Notes: generated by a model not told the origin, from the sequence alone. Positions 1 through 12,885 are shown, counted from the stretch's first letter. The stretch: 64,000 nt of DNA from Rhodanobacter sp. Soil772 (GCF_001428385.1 NZ_LMSK01000001.1:187355-251354); one strand, 5' to 3'. Translations and numbers: made by a program.

Positions 1-151
1 CGCGCACGGCGTCGTCCTGCGCGGCCTGCGCGAACACCAGGCTCAGCTCGTTGAGGGTGTCGCGGTTCAACGCGTTGAGCTTGTCCGGGCGGTTGACCAC
101 GATCGTGCGCACTGCGCCGCGGTTGCTGATTTCCAGGTTGCGATAGGCCAT
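1..151 (-). CDS. Enoyl-CoA hydratase/isomerase family protein, N-terminal part (cut by window edge)
   Basis: The reverse strand reads MAYRNLEISNRG followed by a TIVVNRPDKLNALN segment. This is the usual start of crotonase-fold enzymes: a short beta strand, then the NRPxxxNAL motif near the CoA site. Only about 50 N-terminal residues lie in the window, so the catalytic loop and oxyanion residues cannot be seen and substrate cannot be assigned. Members hydrate or isomerise 2-enoyl-CoA esters in fatty acid or branched-chain amino acid breakdown. Other genes in the window (isovaleryl-CoA dehydrogenase, MCC beta) make methylglutaconyl-CoA hydratase one possibility, but that is inference. Confidence 0.8.
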   Translation of the reverse strand, partial: MAYRNLEISNRGAVRTIVVNRPDKLNALNRDTLNELSLVFAQAAQDDAVR

Positions 152-317
152 GAGTGGTTCCCGATCAGTGCAAAAACGCGATGGTAGCAGCGGGAACCTT
201 TGCCGCCGCGGGGTTTCTCAAGCCACGAGCGCCAGCGCTGCACGAATCGCGCGAACCGCTTAGGATGAACCGTCAGGATCGATTGTCGCGATAGGGAAAG
301 GCCCGGTGGAGAAAGGC

Positions 318-1034
318 ATGACACATCTGCGTTGCGGGCTGCTCGGCGCAGTGCTGTTGCTGGGCGGAGTGGCGCATGCGCAGAGTGCGGTGCCGACGAC
401 GAAGCCCGACAAGGCGAAGCTGTCGTACGCGATCGGCTACCAGATCGGCAGCCAGTTCGCCGACGGCAAGCCGGACGTGGAAATCCCGATGCTGGTGCGG
501 GCGATCCAGGATGCCTACGCCAGGCGCCATCCCAGCGTGTCGATGCAGGACATGCATCAGCAATTGCAGCGGCTCGACCAGCAGATGCATGCCGATGCGC
601 TGGCCGAGTTCAACCGGATCGCCGCTCTCAATGCGCGCAAGAGCGCGCAGTACATGGCGCAGAACCGGCGGCAGTCCGGCGTGGTGCAACTGCCGTCGGG
701 CATCCAGTACGCGGTGCTGAGCAAGGGCAGCGGCAAGGCCAGCCCCACCGTGAGCAGCACGGTGACGGTGAACTACCGCGGCATGCTGGTCGACGGCACC
801 GAGTTCGACAGCACCTGGGCGCATGGCGCGCCGGTCAGTTTCACCGTCGACAAGGTGATCCGCGGCTGGCAGGACGTGATTCCGCGCATGCACGTGGGCG
901 ATCGCTGGAAGGTGGTGATTCCGCCGCAGCTGGCGTACGGCGAAACCGGCGCGTTGCCGCGGATCGGCCCGAACGAGGCACTGGTATTCGAGATCGAGCT
1001 GCTCGCGATCAAGCCGGATACGGGCAAGCCCTGA
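318..1034 (+). CDS. FKBP-type peptidyl-prolyl cis-trans isomerase, exported (Mip/FkpA-like)
   Basis: The protein has a signal peptide (MTHLRCGLLGAVLLLGGV...AHAQS), an N-terminal helical FKBP_N-type dimerisation region with the KLSYAIGYQIGSQF signature, and a C-terminal FKBP domain over roughly the last 115 residues (VTVNYRGMLVDGTEFDS, then VIPRMHVGDRWKVVIPP and LAYGETG). It should catalyse prolyl isomerisation and chaperone folding in the periplasm. I chose ATG 318 over an upstream in-frame GTG at 306, because GGAG at 308-311 sits 6 nt before 318 and the signal peptide then starts properly. It is transcribed toward the DUF1289 gene, 38 nt downstream. Confidence 0.9.
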   Translation: MTHLRCGLLGAVLLLGGVAHAQSAVPTTKPDKAKLSYAIGYQIGSQFADGKPDVEIPMLVRAIQDAYARRHPSVSMQDMHQQLQRLDQQMHADALAEFNRIAALNARKSAQYMAQNRRQSGVVQLPSGIQYAVLSKGSGKASPTVSSTVTVNYRGMLVDGTEFDSTWAHGAPVSFTVDKVIRGWQDVIPRMHVGDRWKVVIPPQLAYGETGALPRIGPNEALVFEIELLAIKPDTGKP

Positions 1035-1072
1035 GAGCCTGCTCAAGTCCCGCGGTGGTAGCATGGCGGGGC

Positions 1073-1264
1073 ATGTCGAACGCCCCGATCCCCGCCGAAA
1101 CTCCACCATTGACGCCCTGCATCGGCACCTGCCGGCTGGATGCGCGCGGCTATTGCATCGGCTGCCAGCGCAGCGGCGAGGAGATCGGTCGCTGGCGCGC
1201 GATGAGCGACACCGAACGGTTGCATGTGATGCGCGATATCCTGCCGCTGCGCAGGACCTCATGA
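1073..1264 (+). CDS. DUF1289 small cysteine-rich protein
   Basis: This 63-residue protein carries the DUF1289 pattern: PCIGTC, then RGYCIGCQRS, then an EIGRW segment. The four clustered cysteines suggest metal binding, possibly a small zinc or Fe-S site; the family has no proven function. The stop codon overlaps the ATG of the NUDIX gene by 4 nt (ATGA at 1261-1264), so the two are probably translationally coupled. It would be easy to miss because a longer frame runs through the upstream FKBP gene; the start at 1073 is set by the family length. Confidence 0.85.
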   Translation: MSNAPIPAETPPLTPCIGTCRLDARGYCIGCQRSGEEIGRWRAMSDTERLHVMRDILPLRRTS

Positions 1265-1854
1265 TCGGCGAGTTGGTCAGCGCCCTGCGGCCGTTGTCGG
1301 CGCCGCCGACCGGGCCGGGCTGGAACCACGCGGACATGTCCCGCTTGCTCGGCAGCAGTCAGCGCTTGCCGGCGGCCGTGCTGGTGGGCTTTCGCGAAGG
1401 CGTGCAGCCGCGGCTGGTGCTCACCGTGCGCACCGACAACCTGCAGGCGCATGCCGGCCAGGTGGCGTTTCCCGGCGGGCGCAGCGACCCGGGCGATGGC
1501 GACGCACTCGCCACCGCATTGCGCGAAAGCGAGGAGGAGATCGGTCTCGACCGCGCGCTGGTGACGCCGCTGGGCTATCTCGACCGCTTCGAAACGATCA
1601 GCGGTTTCTGCGTCACCCCGGTGGTGGCGAAGATTGCGGCCGAGGCGCAGCTGTATCCGGCGCCGGACGAGGTGGCCGAGGTGTTCGAGGTGCCGCTGGC
1701 GTTCCTGCTGGAACCGGCCAACCTGCGCCGCTATACGATGGAATTCCGCGGCCACCAGCGGCCGATGGTGGAATTCATTCACGGCGGCCACCGCATCTGG
1801 GGCGCCACCGCCGCGATGCTGTACAACCTGTTGCAGAGGATGGGACGCACATGA
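1261..1854 (+). CDS. NUDIX hydrolase, CoA pyrophosphatase type (NudL/YeaB-like)
   Basis: The 197-residue protein has the NUDIX box in the form FPGGRSDPGD, then a spacer and RESEEEIGL, which binds the catalytic divalent metal (the REXXEE glutamates are present). The flanking pattern LLTVR-type strand, HAGQVAFPGG and the GF.VTPVV segment match the YeaB/NudL subgroup that cleaves CoA and acyl-CoA diphosphates. It starts inside the stop of the DUF1289 gene and its own stop overlaps the sulfurtransferase start by 4 nt (1851-1854), giving a compact three-gene operon. CoA pyrophosphatase activity is inferred from subgroup features. Confidence 0.88.
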   Translation: MIGELVSALRPLSAPPTGPGWNHADMSRLLGSSQRLPAAVLVGFREGVQPRLVLTVRTDNLQAHAGQVAFPGGRSDPGDGDALATALRESEEEIGLDRALVTPLGYLDRFETISGFCVTPVVAKIAAEAQLYPAPDEVAEVFEVPLAFLLEPANLRRYTMEFRGHQRPMVEFIHGGHRIWGATAAMLYNLLQRMGRT

Positions 1855-2702
1855 CGCTGAGGACCACCTTGATTGACGCGACGGAACTGGCTGCGCTGCC
1901 AGCGCATGCGGTGCTGATCGTGGATTGCCGCTTCGACCTGACCGATCCGGCGAAAGGCGAGCGTGATTATCTGGACGGCCATATCCCGGGCGCCGTCCAT
2001 GCCAGCCTCGACCGTGACCTGTCCGACCTGTCGCGCCAGGCCGAAGGCCTGGGCCGGCATCCGTTGCCGCTGGAGTCCGCGTTCAACGCGCTGTTGTCGT
2101 GCTGGGGCTGGCAGCCGGGCATGCAGGTGGTGAGCTACGACGCCGCCGGCGGCGCGCTGGCCGCGGCGCGATTGTGGTGGCTGCTGCGCCTGGTCGGCGT
2201 ACATGAGGCGGCGGTGCTGGATGGCGGCTACGCTGCGTGGCTGGCGGCCGGCCTGCCGGTCGAATCCGGCGCGGCCGCTCCGCGGCCGGTCAGCAAGGTG
2301 TCGTTGCGCTATAACGCGAACCAGGTGCTGCTCGATCATGTGGCGGTGCGCGACGGCGCGGCCGGCCAATTGCTCGATGCGCGCGCCGCGCCCCGCTACC
2401 GCGGTGATGTCGAGCCGCTGGATCGGGTCGGCGGCCACGTGCCCGGCGCGCTGAACCGGCCGTTCGCCGACAACCTCGGCAGCGACGGCCGCTTCAAGCC
2501 GGCGGCGCAACTGCGCGATGAGTTCCTGGCGGTGCTCGGCGTGAACGCACCCTCGCATGTGGTGCACATGTGCGGCTCCGGCGTCACCGCCTGCCACAAC
2601 CTGCTGGCGATGGAACACGCCGGCCTGCACGGCTCGCGGCTGTACGCCCCATCGTGGAGCGGCTGGGTCAGCGACCCGTCGCGGCCGGTGGCGAAAGGTT
2701 GA
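1851..2702 (+). CDS. sseA: Sulfurtransferase, thiosulfate/3-mercaptopyruvate type (two rhodanese domains)
   Basis: Two tandem rhodanese domains occupy about residues 5-140 and 155-280. The N-terminal, inactive one has the DCRFDLTDP and GHIPGAVHASLDRDLSDL segments; the C-terminal one carries the active loop CGSGVTAC with the catalytic cysteine. The CGSGVTA form is typical of 3-mercaptopyruvate sulfurtransferases, as opposed to the CRKGVTA form of classical rhodaneses. It moves sulfane sulfur to a thiophilic acceptor such as cyanide or thiols in the cytoplasm. It is the last gene of the overlapping operon and meets the convergent crotonase gene 1 nt beyond its stop. Confidence 0.92.
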   Translation: MTLRTTLIDATELAALPAHAVLIVDCRFDLTDPAKGERDYLDGHIPGAVHASLDRDLSDLSRQAEGLGRHPLPLESAFNALLSCWGWQPGMQVVSYDAAGGALAAARLWWLLRLVGVHEAAVLDGGYAAWLAAGLPVESGAAAPRPVSKVSLRYNANQVLLDHVAVRDGAAGQLLDARAAPRYRGDVEPLDRVGGHVPGALNRPFADNLGSDGRFKPAAQLRDEFLAVLGVNAPSHVVHMCGSGVTACHNLLAMEHAGLHGSRLYAPSWSGWVSDPSRPVAKG

Positions 2703-2703
2703 T

Positions 2704-3462
2704 TCATTTTTTCTCTTTGAGCCGGGCGACCAACTGCTGCAGCACCGCCTGCGTCTGCGGGTGGAAGAACGCCTCGACGAAATCGTCCAGCGGCAGCGCG
2801 TCCAGATCGGCGTAGGCCGCGGCGAGGTCCGCGCGGGCCAGCGTGCGGGTGGCCAGCATCGCGTGCGGTGGCAGCGCCAGCAACTCGCCCAGCCAGCGGA
2901 TGGCGCGGGTGGTGACCTGGTCGACGCCGGTGAGTTCGTCGACGAAGCCGCAAGCCACCGCCTCGGCCGATTCGATCATGGCACCGGCGACCAGCAGCCG
3001 CTCGGCGCGATAGGTGCCGACCACGCGGCGCAGCGCCAGCTGGATCGCCTCGGGCACGATCAGCCCGACCTGCACCTCGTTGAGGCCAATCCGGTACGGA
3101 CCTTCGGCCATCACCCGGTAGTCGCAGAACAGCGCCAGCACCGCGCCGCCGGCCGGGCTGTGGCCGGTGATCGCCGCCACCAGCGGAATCGGTGCGTGCG
3201 CCAGCGTGGCACACAACGCGAAGAACTCGCGCCAGTATTCGCGCACGCCGGCGCGGTCGCGGCCGAGCAGGGCCGGTATGTCGACGCCGGCCGAGAACAA
3301 CCCCTGCGCGCCGGACAGCACGATGCCGCGCACACCGTCGCGCGCGGCGTCGTCGACGGCAGCGCGCAACGCGCGCAGCAGCTCCAGATTCAGTGCGTTG
3401 ACCGGTGGACGGGCCAGCTGGATCTCGCGGATCCCGTTGTCATGGTTGGTGATGTTGAGCAT
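2704..3462 (-). CDS. Enoyl-CoA hydratase/isomerase family protein
   Basis: This is a 252-residue crotonase-fold protein. The N-terminus (QLARPPVNALNLELL) and the oxyanion-hole segments (FSAGVDIPAL and AAITGHSPAGGAVLALFCDYR) are clear, followed by GLNEVQVGLIVPEAI, which holds one of the usual catalytic glutamates. It has no C-terminal peroxisomal-type or dehydrogenase extension, so it is a monofunctional acyl-CoA enzyme. Exact substrate is unknown. It is convergent with the sulfurtransferase gene and lies 18 nt after the DUF4139 gene on the same strand. Confidence 0.88.
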   Translation of the reverse strand: MLNITNHDNGIREIQLARPPVNALNLELLRALRAAVDDAARDGVRGIVLSGAQGLFSAGVDIPALLGRDRAGVREYWREFFALCATLAHAPIPLVAAITGHSPAGGAVLALFCDYRVMAEGPYRIGLNEVQVGLIVPEAIQLALRRVVGTYRAERLLVAGAMIESAEAVACGFVDELTGVDQVTTRAIRWLGELLALPPHAMLATRTLARADLAAAYADLDALPLDDFVEAFFHPQTQAVLQQLVARLKEKK

Positions 3463-3480
3463 GGTGAACTCCGGTTGGGA

Positions 3481-4953
3481 TTACTGTGGTTGTTCGTCGG
3501 CGGTCCAGCTGTAGCGCACCGCGTAGTCCAGCACGGCCTTGCCGTTGGCCGGCACGTCGATGCGGAACTCCAGCGTGTCCGGCGTCTGCTGACTGGGCTT
3601 GCTGCTGGATGAAATCAGTGTCCACTGCCGCCAGCGGCTGGGATGCTCGCGCACCGTCACCGTGCGTGCGCTGTCGCCGGCATTGCTGAGGCTGATGCGG
3701 AATGCCTCATCCAGGGTGCGGCCGGCCTTGTCGGTGCTGAAGGCGGTGCGCTCGCGCGTGGCGCGCAGGTCGAACGCGGTGCCCAGGGTGAAGGTGGCCT
3801 CGCTGCCTTTCGGGGTGTCGTCGATGCGGCCTTCGCCGATGAACTGTGGCGTGCCGCTCCGGTCAGCGGTGAGCACGCGCAGGTAGCCGGCGGGCAGGCT
3901 GTCGAACGCCTTCAACTTCAGCGTGCTGACGATGGCGCTGCCGCCGCCCTGGTTGAAGTCGCGGCTGAGGATCGGCTGTTGCGGCTGGAAGCTGTTGCCG
4001 TTCTCGTACAGCGCGGTGCGCACGCAATCCAGCGTGCGCGTGGCGTACAACGGCACCTGGCTGACGCTGCCGTCGGGCAGCTCGACCGCGGCGGGCAGGG
4101 TGTAGCTACGGTAGTCGCCCACGCTGTCCTGCTGCGGCATGTCGGCACTCTCGGCCTTGGCGTTGAAACCGCGCGCCATCGTCATCATCGGCCGCGGCGC
4201 CGAGGCCTTGGCCATGTTCGGCTCGCCGGCGATCAGGGTGACCTGCGCATCGTGCCAGTCGCGGCCGCTGCGGTTGGCGATGCTCGCGCGCGATTCGAAC
4301 TGCATGCGGCAGGCTGTGCCGGGCTGCAGCGTCGCCACGTAGGCGGCGCGCCAGCCGAGACCGGAAGTGGGATAGCTGAGCACGGCCCGGGCCTGGCCGG
4401 TGCGCGCGGCGTCCACGCGCAGGCTGAGGCTGGATCCGGTGGGGAAGTCGGCGCCGCTGCTGCGCACGGCCGCGTAGTGGATGACCAGGCTGGTGCGGCC
4501 GTTGCCGTCGCGCACCAGCAGACCGTCGCCCGCGCGCAGCAAGGTGCCGCTGGCCAGCGGCTCGCCGCTGCTGCCGAGTACGTCCACGTTGCGGCCGACC
4601 AGGCCGGTCAGCGCCGCATCCGCACCCTGCGCCAGCAACAAACGCTGCGAGATCACCTTCGCGCTGGCGTCGGGGAATCCCAGCGCCAGCGCTTCGGGAT
4701 CGAGGAAGGTCGGCAGGTCGCCGATCACCACGTCATGCGTGCCGGCAGCGAGCGCCAGCGAGCGTTGCTCGCGCACCACCGCGTAACCGTCCCCGACATC
4801 GCCGCCGCCATGGCTGGCGTACAACGTGGCGCTGTCGCTGCGATACAAGGTGAGCGCCGTGGTGTCGGCAGCGTAGGCCGGCCATGCGCCGGCCAGGGCA
4901 GCGATACAGGCGAAGGCAAGGGCGGAGCGATGTGCTGTCGTCATGAGGCGCAT
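3481..4953 (-). CDS. DUF4139 domain protein, exported
   Basis: The 490-residue protein starts with a signal peptide (ALAFACIAALAGAWPAYAAD). Next come a short beta region (TLYRSDSATLYASHGG) and a long DUF4139-type domain with LSYPTSGLGWRAAYVATL, W.DAQVTLIAGEPN and, near the end, TVTVREHPSRWRQW and DYAVRYSW. In this family the domain is all-beta and the function is unknown; the export signal suggests a periplasmic or cell-surface role. A second in-frame ATG nine bases downstream (4944) is an equally good start. It reads away from the GNAT gene. Confidence 0.8.
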   Translation of the reverse strand: MRLMTTAHRSALAFACIAALAGAWPAYAADTTALTLYRSDSATLYASHGGGDVGDGYAVVREQRSLALAAGTHDVVIGDLPTFLDPEALALGFPDASAKVISQRLLLAQGADAALTGLVGRNVDVLGSSGEPLASGTLLRAGDGLLVRDGNGRTSLVIHYAAVRSSGADFPTGSSLSLRVDAARTGQARAVLSYPTSGLGWRAAYVATLQPGTACRMQFESRASIANRSGRDWHDAQVTLIAGEPNMAKASAPRPMMTMARGFNAKAESADMPQQDSVGDYRSYTLPAAVELPDGSVSQVPLYATRTLDCVRTALYENGNSFQPQQPILSRDFNQGGGSAIVSTLKLKAFDSLPAGYLRVLTADRSGTPQFIGEGRIDDTPKGSEATFTLGTAFDLRATRERTAFSTDKAGRTLDEAFRISLSNAGDSARTVTVREHPSRWRQWTLISSSSKPSQQTPDTLEFRIDVPANGKAVLDYAVRYSWTADEQPQ

Positions 4954-5138
4954 TCCATCGTGGGGACCGGATTGTCATCATAGCGACGGCGCATGCATGC
5001 CGTGCGTCGACGGCGTCGCTGCGTGCCGAGGAATGCCGGCATCCGCGCTGGTTCCCTTGCCGTTGGTCAGGATTGTCCAAGCGTCGATGGCACGGATTCA
5101 CTATCGTGATGTGCGGATTCCTTGTGGACGCTCCGACC

Positions 5139-5639
5139 ATGTCTGCAACTTCGACGATCGAAATCGCACCTGCCCGCCTGCCGGACGACATCGAAACCGT
5201 GCGCGGGCTGTTCGCGGAATATATCGACAGCCTCGGCATCGATCTCTCCTTCCAGCACGTGGCCGTGGAGCTGGCGCAATTGCCCGGCAAGTACGCGCCG
5301 CCGCGGGGCGTGATCCTGATCGCTCGCGATGGCGCGGGATCGGCGCAGGGTTGCGTGGCGCTGCGACCCTGGTCGCAGCCGGGCGTGTGCGAGATCAAGC
5401 GCTTCTATGTGCGACCTGCGGCGCGTGGGCAGGCGCTGGGACGGCGACTGGCCGAGGCGGTGATTGCCTGGGCGGGCCAGGCCGGCTACGTGCGCGTGCT
5501 GCTGGACACGCTGGCCTCGATGCAGGCGGCCCGGCAACTCTATGCCGCGCTGGGTTTTCGTCCGGTGGCGCCGTATTACGACAACCCGGTGCCGGGCACG
5601 TTGTACATGGCGCTGGAACTCGAGCCGGGAACGGTCTGA
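5139..5639 (+). CDS. GNAT family N-acetyltransferase
   Basis: This 166-residue single-domain acetyltransferase has the acetyl-CoA-binding motif A at IKRFYVRPAARGQALGRRLAEAV, the R/QxxGxG/A pattern that clamps the CoA pyrophosphate, then the motif B helix and the ARQLYAALGFRPVAPY segment at the C-terminus. The acceptor is unknown. An in-frame start 66 nt upstream would add 22 residues that do not fit the family, so the ATG at 5139 is preferred. It is convergent with the AraC regulator, whose stop codon begins 2 nt after its own. Confidence 0.85.
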   Translation: MSATSTIEIAPARLPDDIETVRGLFAEYIDSLGIDLSFQHVAVELAQLPGKYAPPRGVILIARDGAGSAQGCVALRPWSQPGVCEIKRFYVRPAARGQALGRRLAEAVIAWAGQAGYVRVLLDTLASMQAARQLYAALGFRPVAPYYDNPVPGTLYMALELEPGTV

Positions 5640-5640
5640 G

Positions 5641-6273
5641 CTACGCCGCCCAACCCGCGCGAAAAACGGCGGGAGTCATGCCGAACGTCTTCACGAATTC
5701 GCGGTTGAGATGGGCCTGGTCGTAGAAGCCCGCGTCGAGCGCCGCCTCGATGACCGGTGTGTGATCGCGCAGCAGCGCCTTGGCCTTGTGCAGGGCCAGC
5801 AGGACGTGGAAGTTGTGCAGGCTGGTGCCGGTCTCGCGGCGGAACGCGCGTGCCAGGTGGCCGGCGGAAACCGCGCAGGCTTGCGCGATCGCTTCCACAT
5901 CGGTGTGCAGCGAAGGGCGCACGGCCAGCAGGGTTCTGGCCTGCGCGCCGAGTGCATCGTGATGGCTGTCGGTCGAAACCTTCTTCGTGGCGGGTGGCAC
6001 AAAGCGCGAGCTGAAGGCCCAGCCGCTGCCGTCGACCGGCTCGAAGCGGTGGATCACGCCTGCCGGCACCACGATGGTGTCCCCGGCGACGACCTCGCGG
6101 CAGGTCGTGGGAAGGCGCAGCCGTGCCCGGCCTGCCAGCACCTGCACGATCTCGTCGCCGGCGTGGAAGTGCGGCCGGAAGCGCCAGGCATAGCGCGCAC
6201 CCGCGATCGTCTCGACCCGGCCGGCTTCGCCCGGGCTGACCGTGAATGAAGTGCGGGCGGCTGCGGCGTGCAT
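5641..6273 (-). CDS. AraC family transcriptional regulator
   Basis: The protein is 210 residues. The N-terminal half is a cupin-like sensing domain (FHAGDEIVQVLAGRARLRLP, then PAGVIHRFEPV). The C-terminal half has the two AraC helix-turn-helices: AIAQACAVSAGHLARAFRRETGTSLH, and then VIEAALDAGFYDQAHLNREFVKTFGMTPAVFR, the conserved second HTH signature. It is shorter than typical 280-residue AraC regulators, matching the compact cupin-AraC subgroup often linked to exporter or acetyltransferase control. It lies 6 nt after the thioesterase gene on the same strand. The target and ligand are unknown. Confidence 0.87.
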   Translation of the reverse strand: MHAAAARTSFTVSPGEAGRVETIAGARYAWRFRPHFHAGDEIVQVLAGRARLRLPTTCREVVAGDTIVVPAGVIHRFEPVDGSGWAFSSRFVPPATKKVSTDSHHDALGAQARTLLAVRPSLHTDVEAIAQACAVSAGHLARAFRRETGTSLHNFHVLLALHKAKALLRDHTPVIEAALDAGFYDQAHLNREFVKTFGMTPAVFRAGWAA

Positions 6274-6279
6274 GGGCGG

Positions 6280-6737
6280 CTAGGCAGTGGCGGTGCGGAT
6301 CGCCTCGGGCAACGGCACCGGCTTGCCGCTGGCCGGGTCCATCCACACCATCACCACGTGGCCGTCGCAGTACAGCCGGTCGGGGTGTTCGGCGTCGATC
6401 ACCCGGTGCGCGAGCGTCATCGAGCTGTTGCCCACGCGCGCGCAGAACAGCTGCACCTGCAGCTGTGCGGGCCACGCGATGGGGCGACGGTAGTTGACTT
6501 GGCTGGCGGCCATCACCGGCATCGCGTGATCGTCGAACCACGGCCCGGGCACGTGGCTCAGCCACTGCAGCCGCGCCTCTTCGAGGTAGGTGAGGTAGTT
6601 GGAATTGTTGACGTGATTGAACGCGTCGAGGTCGCGCCAGCGCACGCCGATCGAGGCGACGAACAGCGGCTTGCCGGCTTCGGTTTCCGGCGCGGCAGTG
6701 CTCGCAGCGTCGACGACCGTGGTGGATTTGCGTGGAC

Positions 6738-6741
<4 letters not shown>
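6280..6741 (-). CDS. Acyl-CoA thioesterase, 4HBT/YbgC hot-dog fold
   Basis: The 153-residue protein has the 4HBT hot-dog signature [28 protein letters not shown], with the catalytic Asp followed by the HVNN segment, and a central [12 protein letters not shown] strand. These enzymes hydrolyse short or aromatic acyl-CoA thioesters. The ATG at 6741 overlaps the uvrA stop codon by 4 nt (6738-6741), so it is translated from the uvrA transcript. The first 25 residues ([19 protein letters not shown]) look like a flexible extension. Confidence 0.85.
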
Positions 6742-9725
<2,984 letters not shown>

Positions 9726-9855
9726 GGACGCCGGATATGGGGGGGATCGTTTACTATACCAAGGAGTTTCGATAGTTCACTGTGCTTCGGCGGAATGCCC
9801 GGTGGATTCCGGTTTCATTGCCATGCTCGCCATGGCCAGATGTGGGAGGCGCGCC

Positions 9856-10356
9856 ATGCGCAAGTGGGTGGGAATGACGGCCGGCGCCGTGCTGACGCTG
9901 GGGATGGCGGGCCAGGTCATGGCGGCGCAGCCGAGCGAGAAACAGGTGCGCCAGCTGTTCCAGGTGATGCACATGGAGCGCATGTTCGACCAGATGAACT
10001 CGCAGATGGCCGGCGTGATGGGGCAGGCGGTGCCGTGCGTGCCGGCGTCGTACTGGCAGGGTTTCATCGACGCCAGCGGCAGTCAGCAGTTGCTCGGGCG
10101 GATGGTGCCGATCTACCAGCATCACTTCAGTGCTACCGACGTGACCGGCCTGCTGAAGTTCTACAAGTCGCCGCTGGGCCAGAAGGTGATCACGCAGATG
10201 CCGGTGACCATGGCCGAGGGCATGAAGATCGGCCAGGAGTGGGGCCGCGAGCGCGGCCAGGCGATGGTCCGGCAGTTGCAGCAAAACGGTACCCTGGACG
10301 CCAACGGGCGCTGCCCCGCCAGTCCGGCGGCTACCGCGCCGAAGCCGGGCCATTGA
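9856..10356 (+). CDS. DUF2059 domain exported protein
   Basis: This is a 166-residue protein with a signal peptide ([23 protein letters not shown]) and the DUF2059 helical domain ([20 protein letters not shown], then [25 protein letters not shown]). The pattern of an aromatic followed by TxxDxxxLxxFYxSPxGxK is the family hallmark. The function is unknown; members are periplasmic. ATG 9856 is chosen because GGGAGG lies at 9844-9849, 6 nt upstream, and the signal peptide begins there. The C-terminus is a short low-complexity Pro/Ala tail. Confidence 0.85.
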   Translation: MRKWVGMTAGAVLTLGMAGQVMAAQPSEKQVRQLFQVMHMERMFDQMNSQMAGVMGQAVPCVPASYWQGFIDASGSQQLLGRMVPIYQHHFSATDVTGLLKFYKSPLGQKVITQMPVTMAEGMKIGQEWGRERGQAMVRQLQQNGTLDANGRCPASPAATAPKPGH

Positions 10357-10416
10357 GCCGCGCAGGCCCCGGTCCACGGCCATCCGGCGGGGTTCGGGGC
10401 CGGTTGTGGTCAGTAT

Positions 10417-10446
10417 TTGACCAGCGCGCGGGCAGATCGTTATAAT
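10417..10446 (+). promoter_or_regulatory. Sigma-70-type promoter for rplU-rpmA
   Basis: TTGACC at 10417-10422 and TATAAT at 10441-10446 are separated by 18 nt, close to the sigma-70 consensus. They lie about 70 nt before the rplU start, so transcription would begin near 10453. Confidence 0.8.
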
Positions 10447-10513
10447 CCGCAGTTCGCCAGGCCTGACAAGGTCATGGCGATACCCAAGAGAATAACGACA
10501 GAAGGGCATTCCC

Positions 10514-10828
10514 ATGAGTTACGCAGTCATCAAGACCGGTGGCAAGCAGTACCGTGTGCAGCAGGGCGACGTGCTGCGCGTGGAGCTGTTGACCGCCGAA
10601 GAAGGCGCCACCGTGAGCTTCGACCAAGTGTTGCTGGTCGGCTCCGGCGAGTCGGTCACCGTCGGTGCGCCGGTCGTCGAAGGCGCCACCGTCAGCGCCA
10701 CCGTGCGCAAGCACGGCCGTGCCGACAAGATCCGCATCATCAAATTCCGCCGCCGCAAGCACTACAAGCGTCAGCAAGGTCACCGTCAGCATTTCACCGA
10801 AATCGAGATCACGGGCATCAACGCCTGA
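10514..10828 (+). CDS. rplU: 50S ribosomal protein L21
   Basis: The 104-residue protein starts [19 protein letters not shown] and contains [20 protein letters not shown] near the C-terminus, the signature of L21, which binds 23S rRNA in the large subunit. It is the first gene of the conserved rplU-rpmA pair with obgE downstream. A good promoter lies upstream, and rpmA begins 18 nt after its stop. Confidence 0.98.
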   Translation: MSYAVIKTGGKQYRVQQGDVLRVELLTAEEGATVSFDQVLLVGSGESVTVGAPVVEGATVSATVRKHGRADKIRIIKFRRRKHYKRQQGHRQHFTEIEITGINA

Positions 10829-10846
10829 GCACTGGAGCACTGAGTC

Positions 10847-11104
10847 ATGGCACATAAAAAAGGCGTAGGTTCCAGCCGCAACGGTCGCGATTCGAACCCG
10901 AAATACCTCGGCGTCAAGATCTACGGCGGCCAGGCCATCGAAGCCGGCAACATCATCGTGCGTCAGCGCGGCACCCAGTTCCATCCGGGTGTGGGCGTGG
11001 GTCTGGGTCGCGACCACACGCTGTTCGCGCTGGTCGACGGCACCGTCAAGTTCGCTGTCCGCGGCGACAAGAACCGCCGTTTCGTCGACGTCGTCCAGGC
11101 GTAA
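10847..11104 (+). CDS. rpmA: 50S ribosomal protein L27
   Basis: The 85-residue protein begins [20 protein letters not shown], the conserved N-terminus that reaches toward the peptidyl transferase centre, followed by [12 protein letters not shown] and [12 protein letters not shown]. It has no N-terminal cleavage extension of the Firmicutes type. It is co-transcribed with rplU, and a strong intrinsic terminator follows 25 nt after the stop. Confidence 0.98.
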   Translation: MAHKKGVGSSRNGRDSNPKYLGVKIYGGQAIEAGNIIVRQRGTQFHPGVGVGLGRDHTLFALVDGTVKFAVRGDKNRRFVDVVQA

Positions 11105-11129
11105 GCCTTCCGCGACGCGATAGCGAAGG

Positions 11130-11159
11130 CCCCGCTTCGGCGGGGTTTTTGTTTTTTTG
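11130..11159 (+). terminator. Rho-independent terminator after rplU-rpmA
   Basis: A GC-rich hairpin (CCCCG, tetraloop region CTTCGG, CGGGG at 11130-11145) is followed by a T-rich run ending at 11159. It should end the ribosomal protein transcript before obgE. Confidence 0.9.
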
Positions 11160-11162
11160 TAA

Positions 11163-12366
<1,204 letters not shown>

Positions 12367-12501
12367 TCGCCCGCGGATTCGACGCTGGGGGCCGGCGGAC
12401 ACACGCCCGCCGTCGATCCATCCATAGCTGGGCCCGATTTGGAACAGCGCAGTCCAACGGGCGTCCGACGAGGGAGGCTGTGCGCGGATTCGCTTGCGGT
12501 C

Positions 12502-12520
12502 GATAACGAGAATGATTATC
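12502..12520 (+). promoter_or_regulatory. Fur box upstream of iron-uptake operon
   Basis: The 19-mer GATAACGAGAATGATTATC matches the classical Fur consensus GATAATGATAATCATTATC at 16 of 19 positions by direct comparison. It lies 31 nt before the cupredoxin start, a position suited to repress the operon when Fe(II)-Fur is loaded. Confidence 0.85.
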
Positions 12521-12551
12521 ATCAACGCCACTTTGCTTTGAGTGGATCCTC

Positions 12552-12881
12552 ATGATGCGTGAGTTTTTCATCGCTGCCTGCCTGATGTTTGCCGGTTTCT
12601 CCGCGCATGCAGGCGAGGTGCCGGAATACCGGCTGGTGATCAGCAATCACCGCTACCAGCCGGCTGAGCTGAAGGTTCCCGCCGGTATCAAGTTCAAGCT
12701 GGTGGTGGAGAACCGCGACGCTTCTCCGGAAGAGTTCGAGAGCACCGAGTTCAATCGCGAGAAGATCGTGATGCCGAACAGCTCGGCCCATATCTACATG
12801 GGCCCGCTTGCCGCCGGGCACTACAAGTTCTTCGGCGACTTCCATCAGGACACGGCGCAAGGCGCGCTGTTGGTGGAGTAG
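12552..12881 (+). CDS. Periplasmic cupredoxin-domain protein of an FTR1 iron-uptake operon
   Basis: The 109-residue protein has a signal peptide (MMREFFIAACLMFAGFSAHAGE) and one cupredoxin-like beta domain (YRLVISNHRYQPAELKVPAGIKFKLVVENRD, EFNREKIV, GHYKFFGDFHQDTAQG). This form, with EEFES and a late FFGDFH in place of a full blue-copper His-Cys-His-Met set, resembles the EfeO-type cupredoxin domains that accompany FTR1 permeases. It probably binds or oxidises iron in the periplasm before transport. A Fur box lies just upstream, and the FTR1 gene follows after 4 nt. Confidence 0.82.
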   Translation: MMREFFIAACLMFAGFSAHAGEVPEYRLVISNHRYQPAELKVPAGIKFKLVVENRDASPEEFESTEFNREKIVMPNSSAHIYMGPLAAGHYKFFGDFHQDTAQGALLVE

Positions 12882-12885
12882 CCGC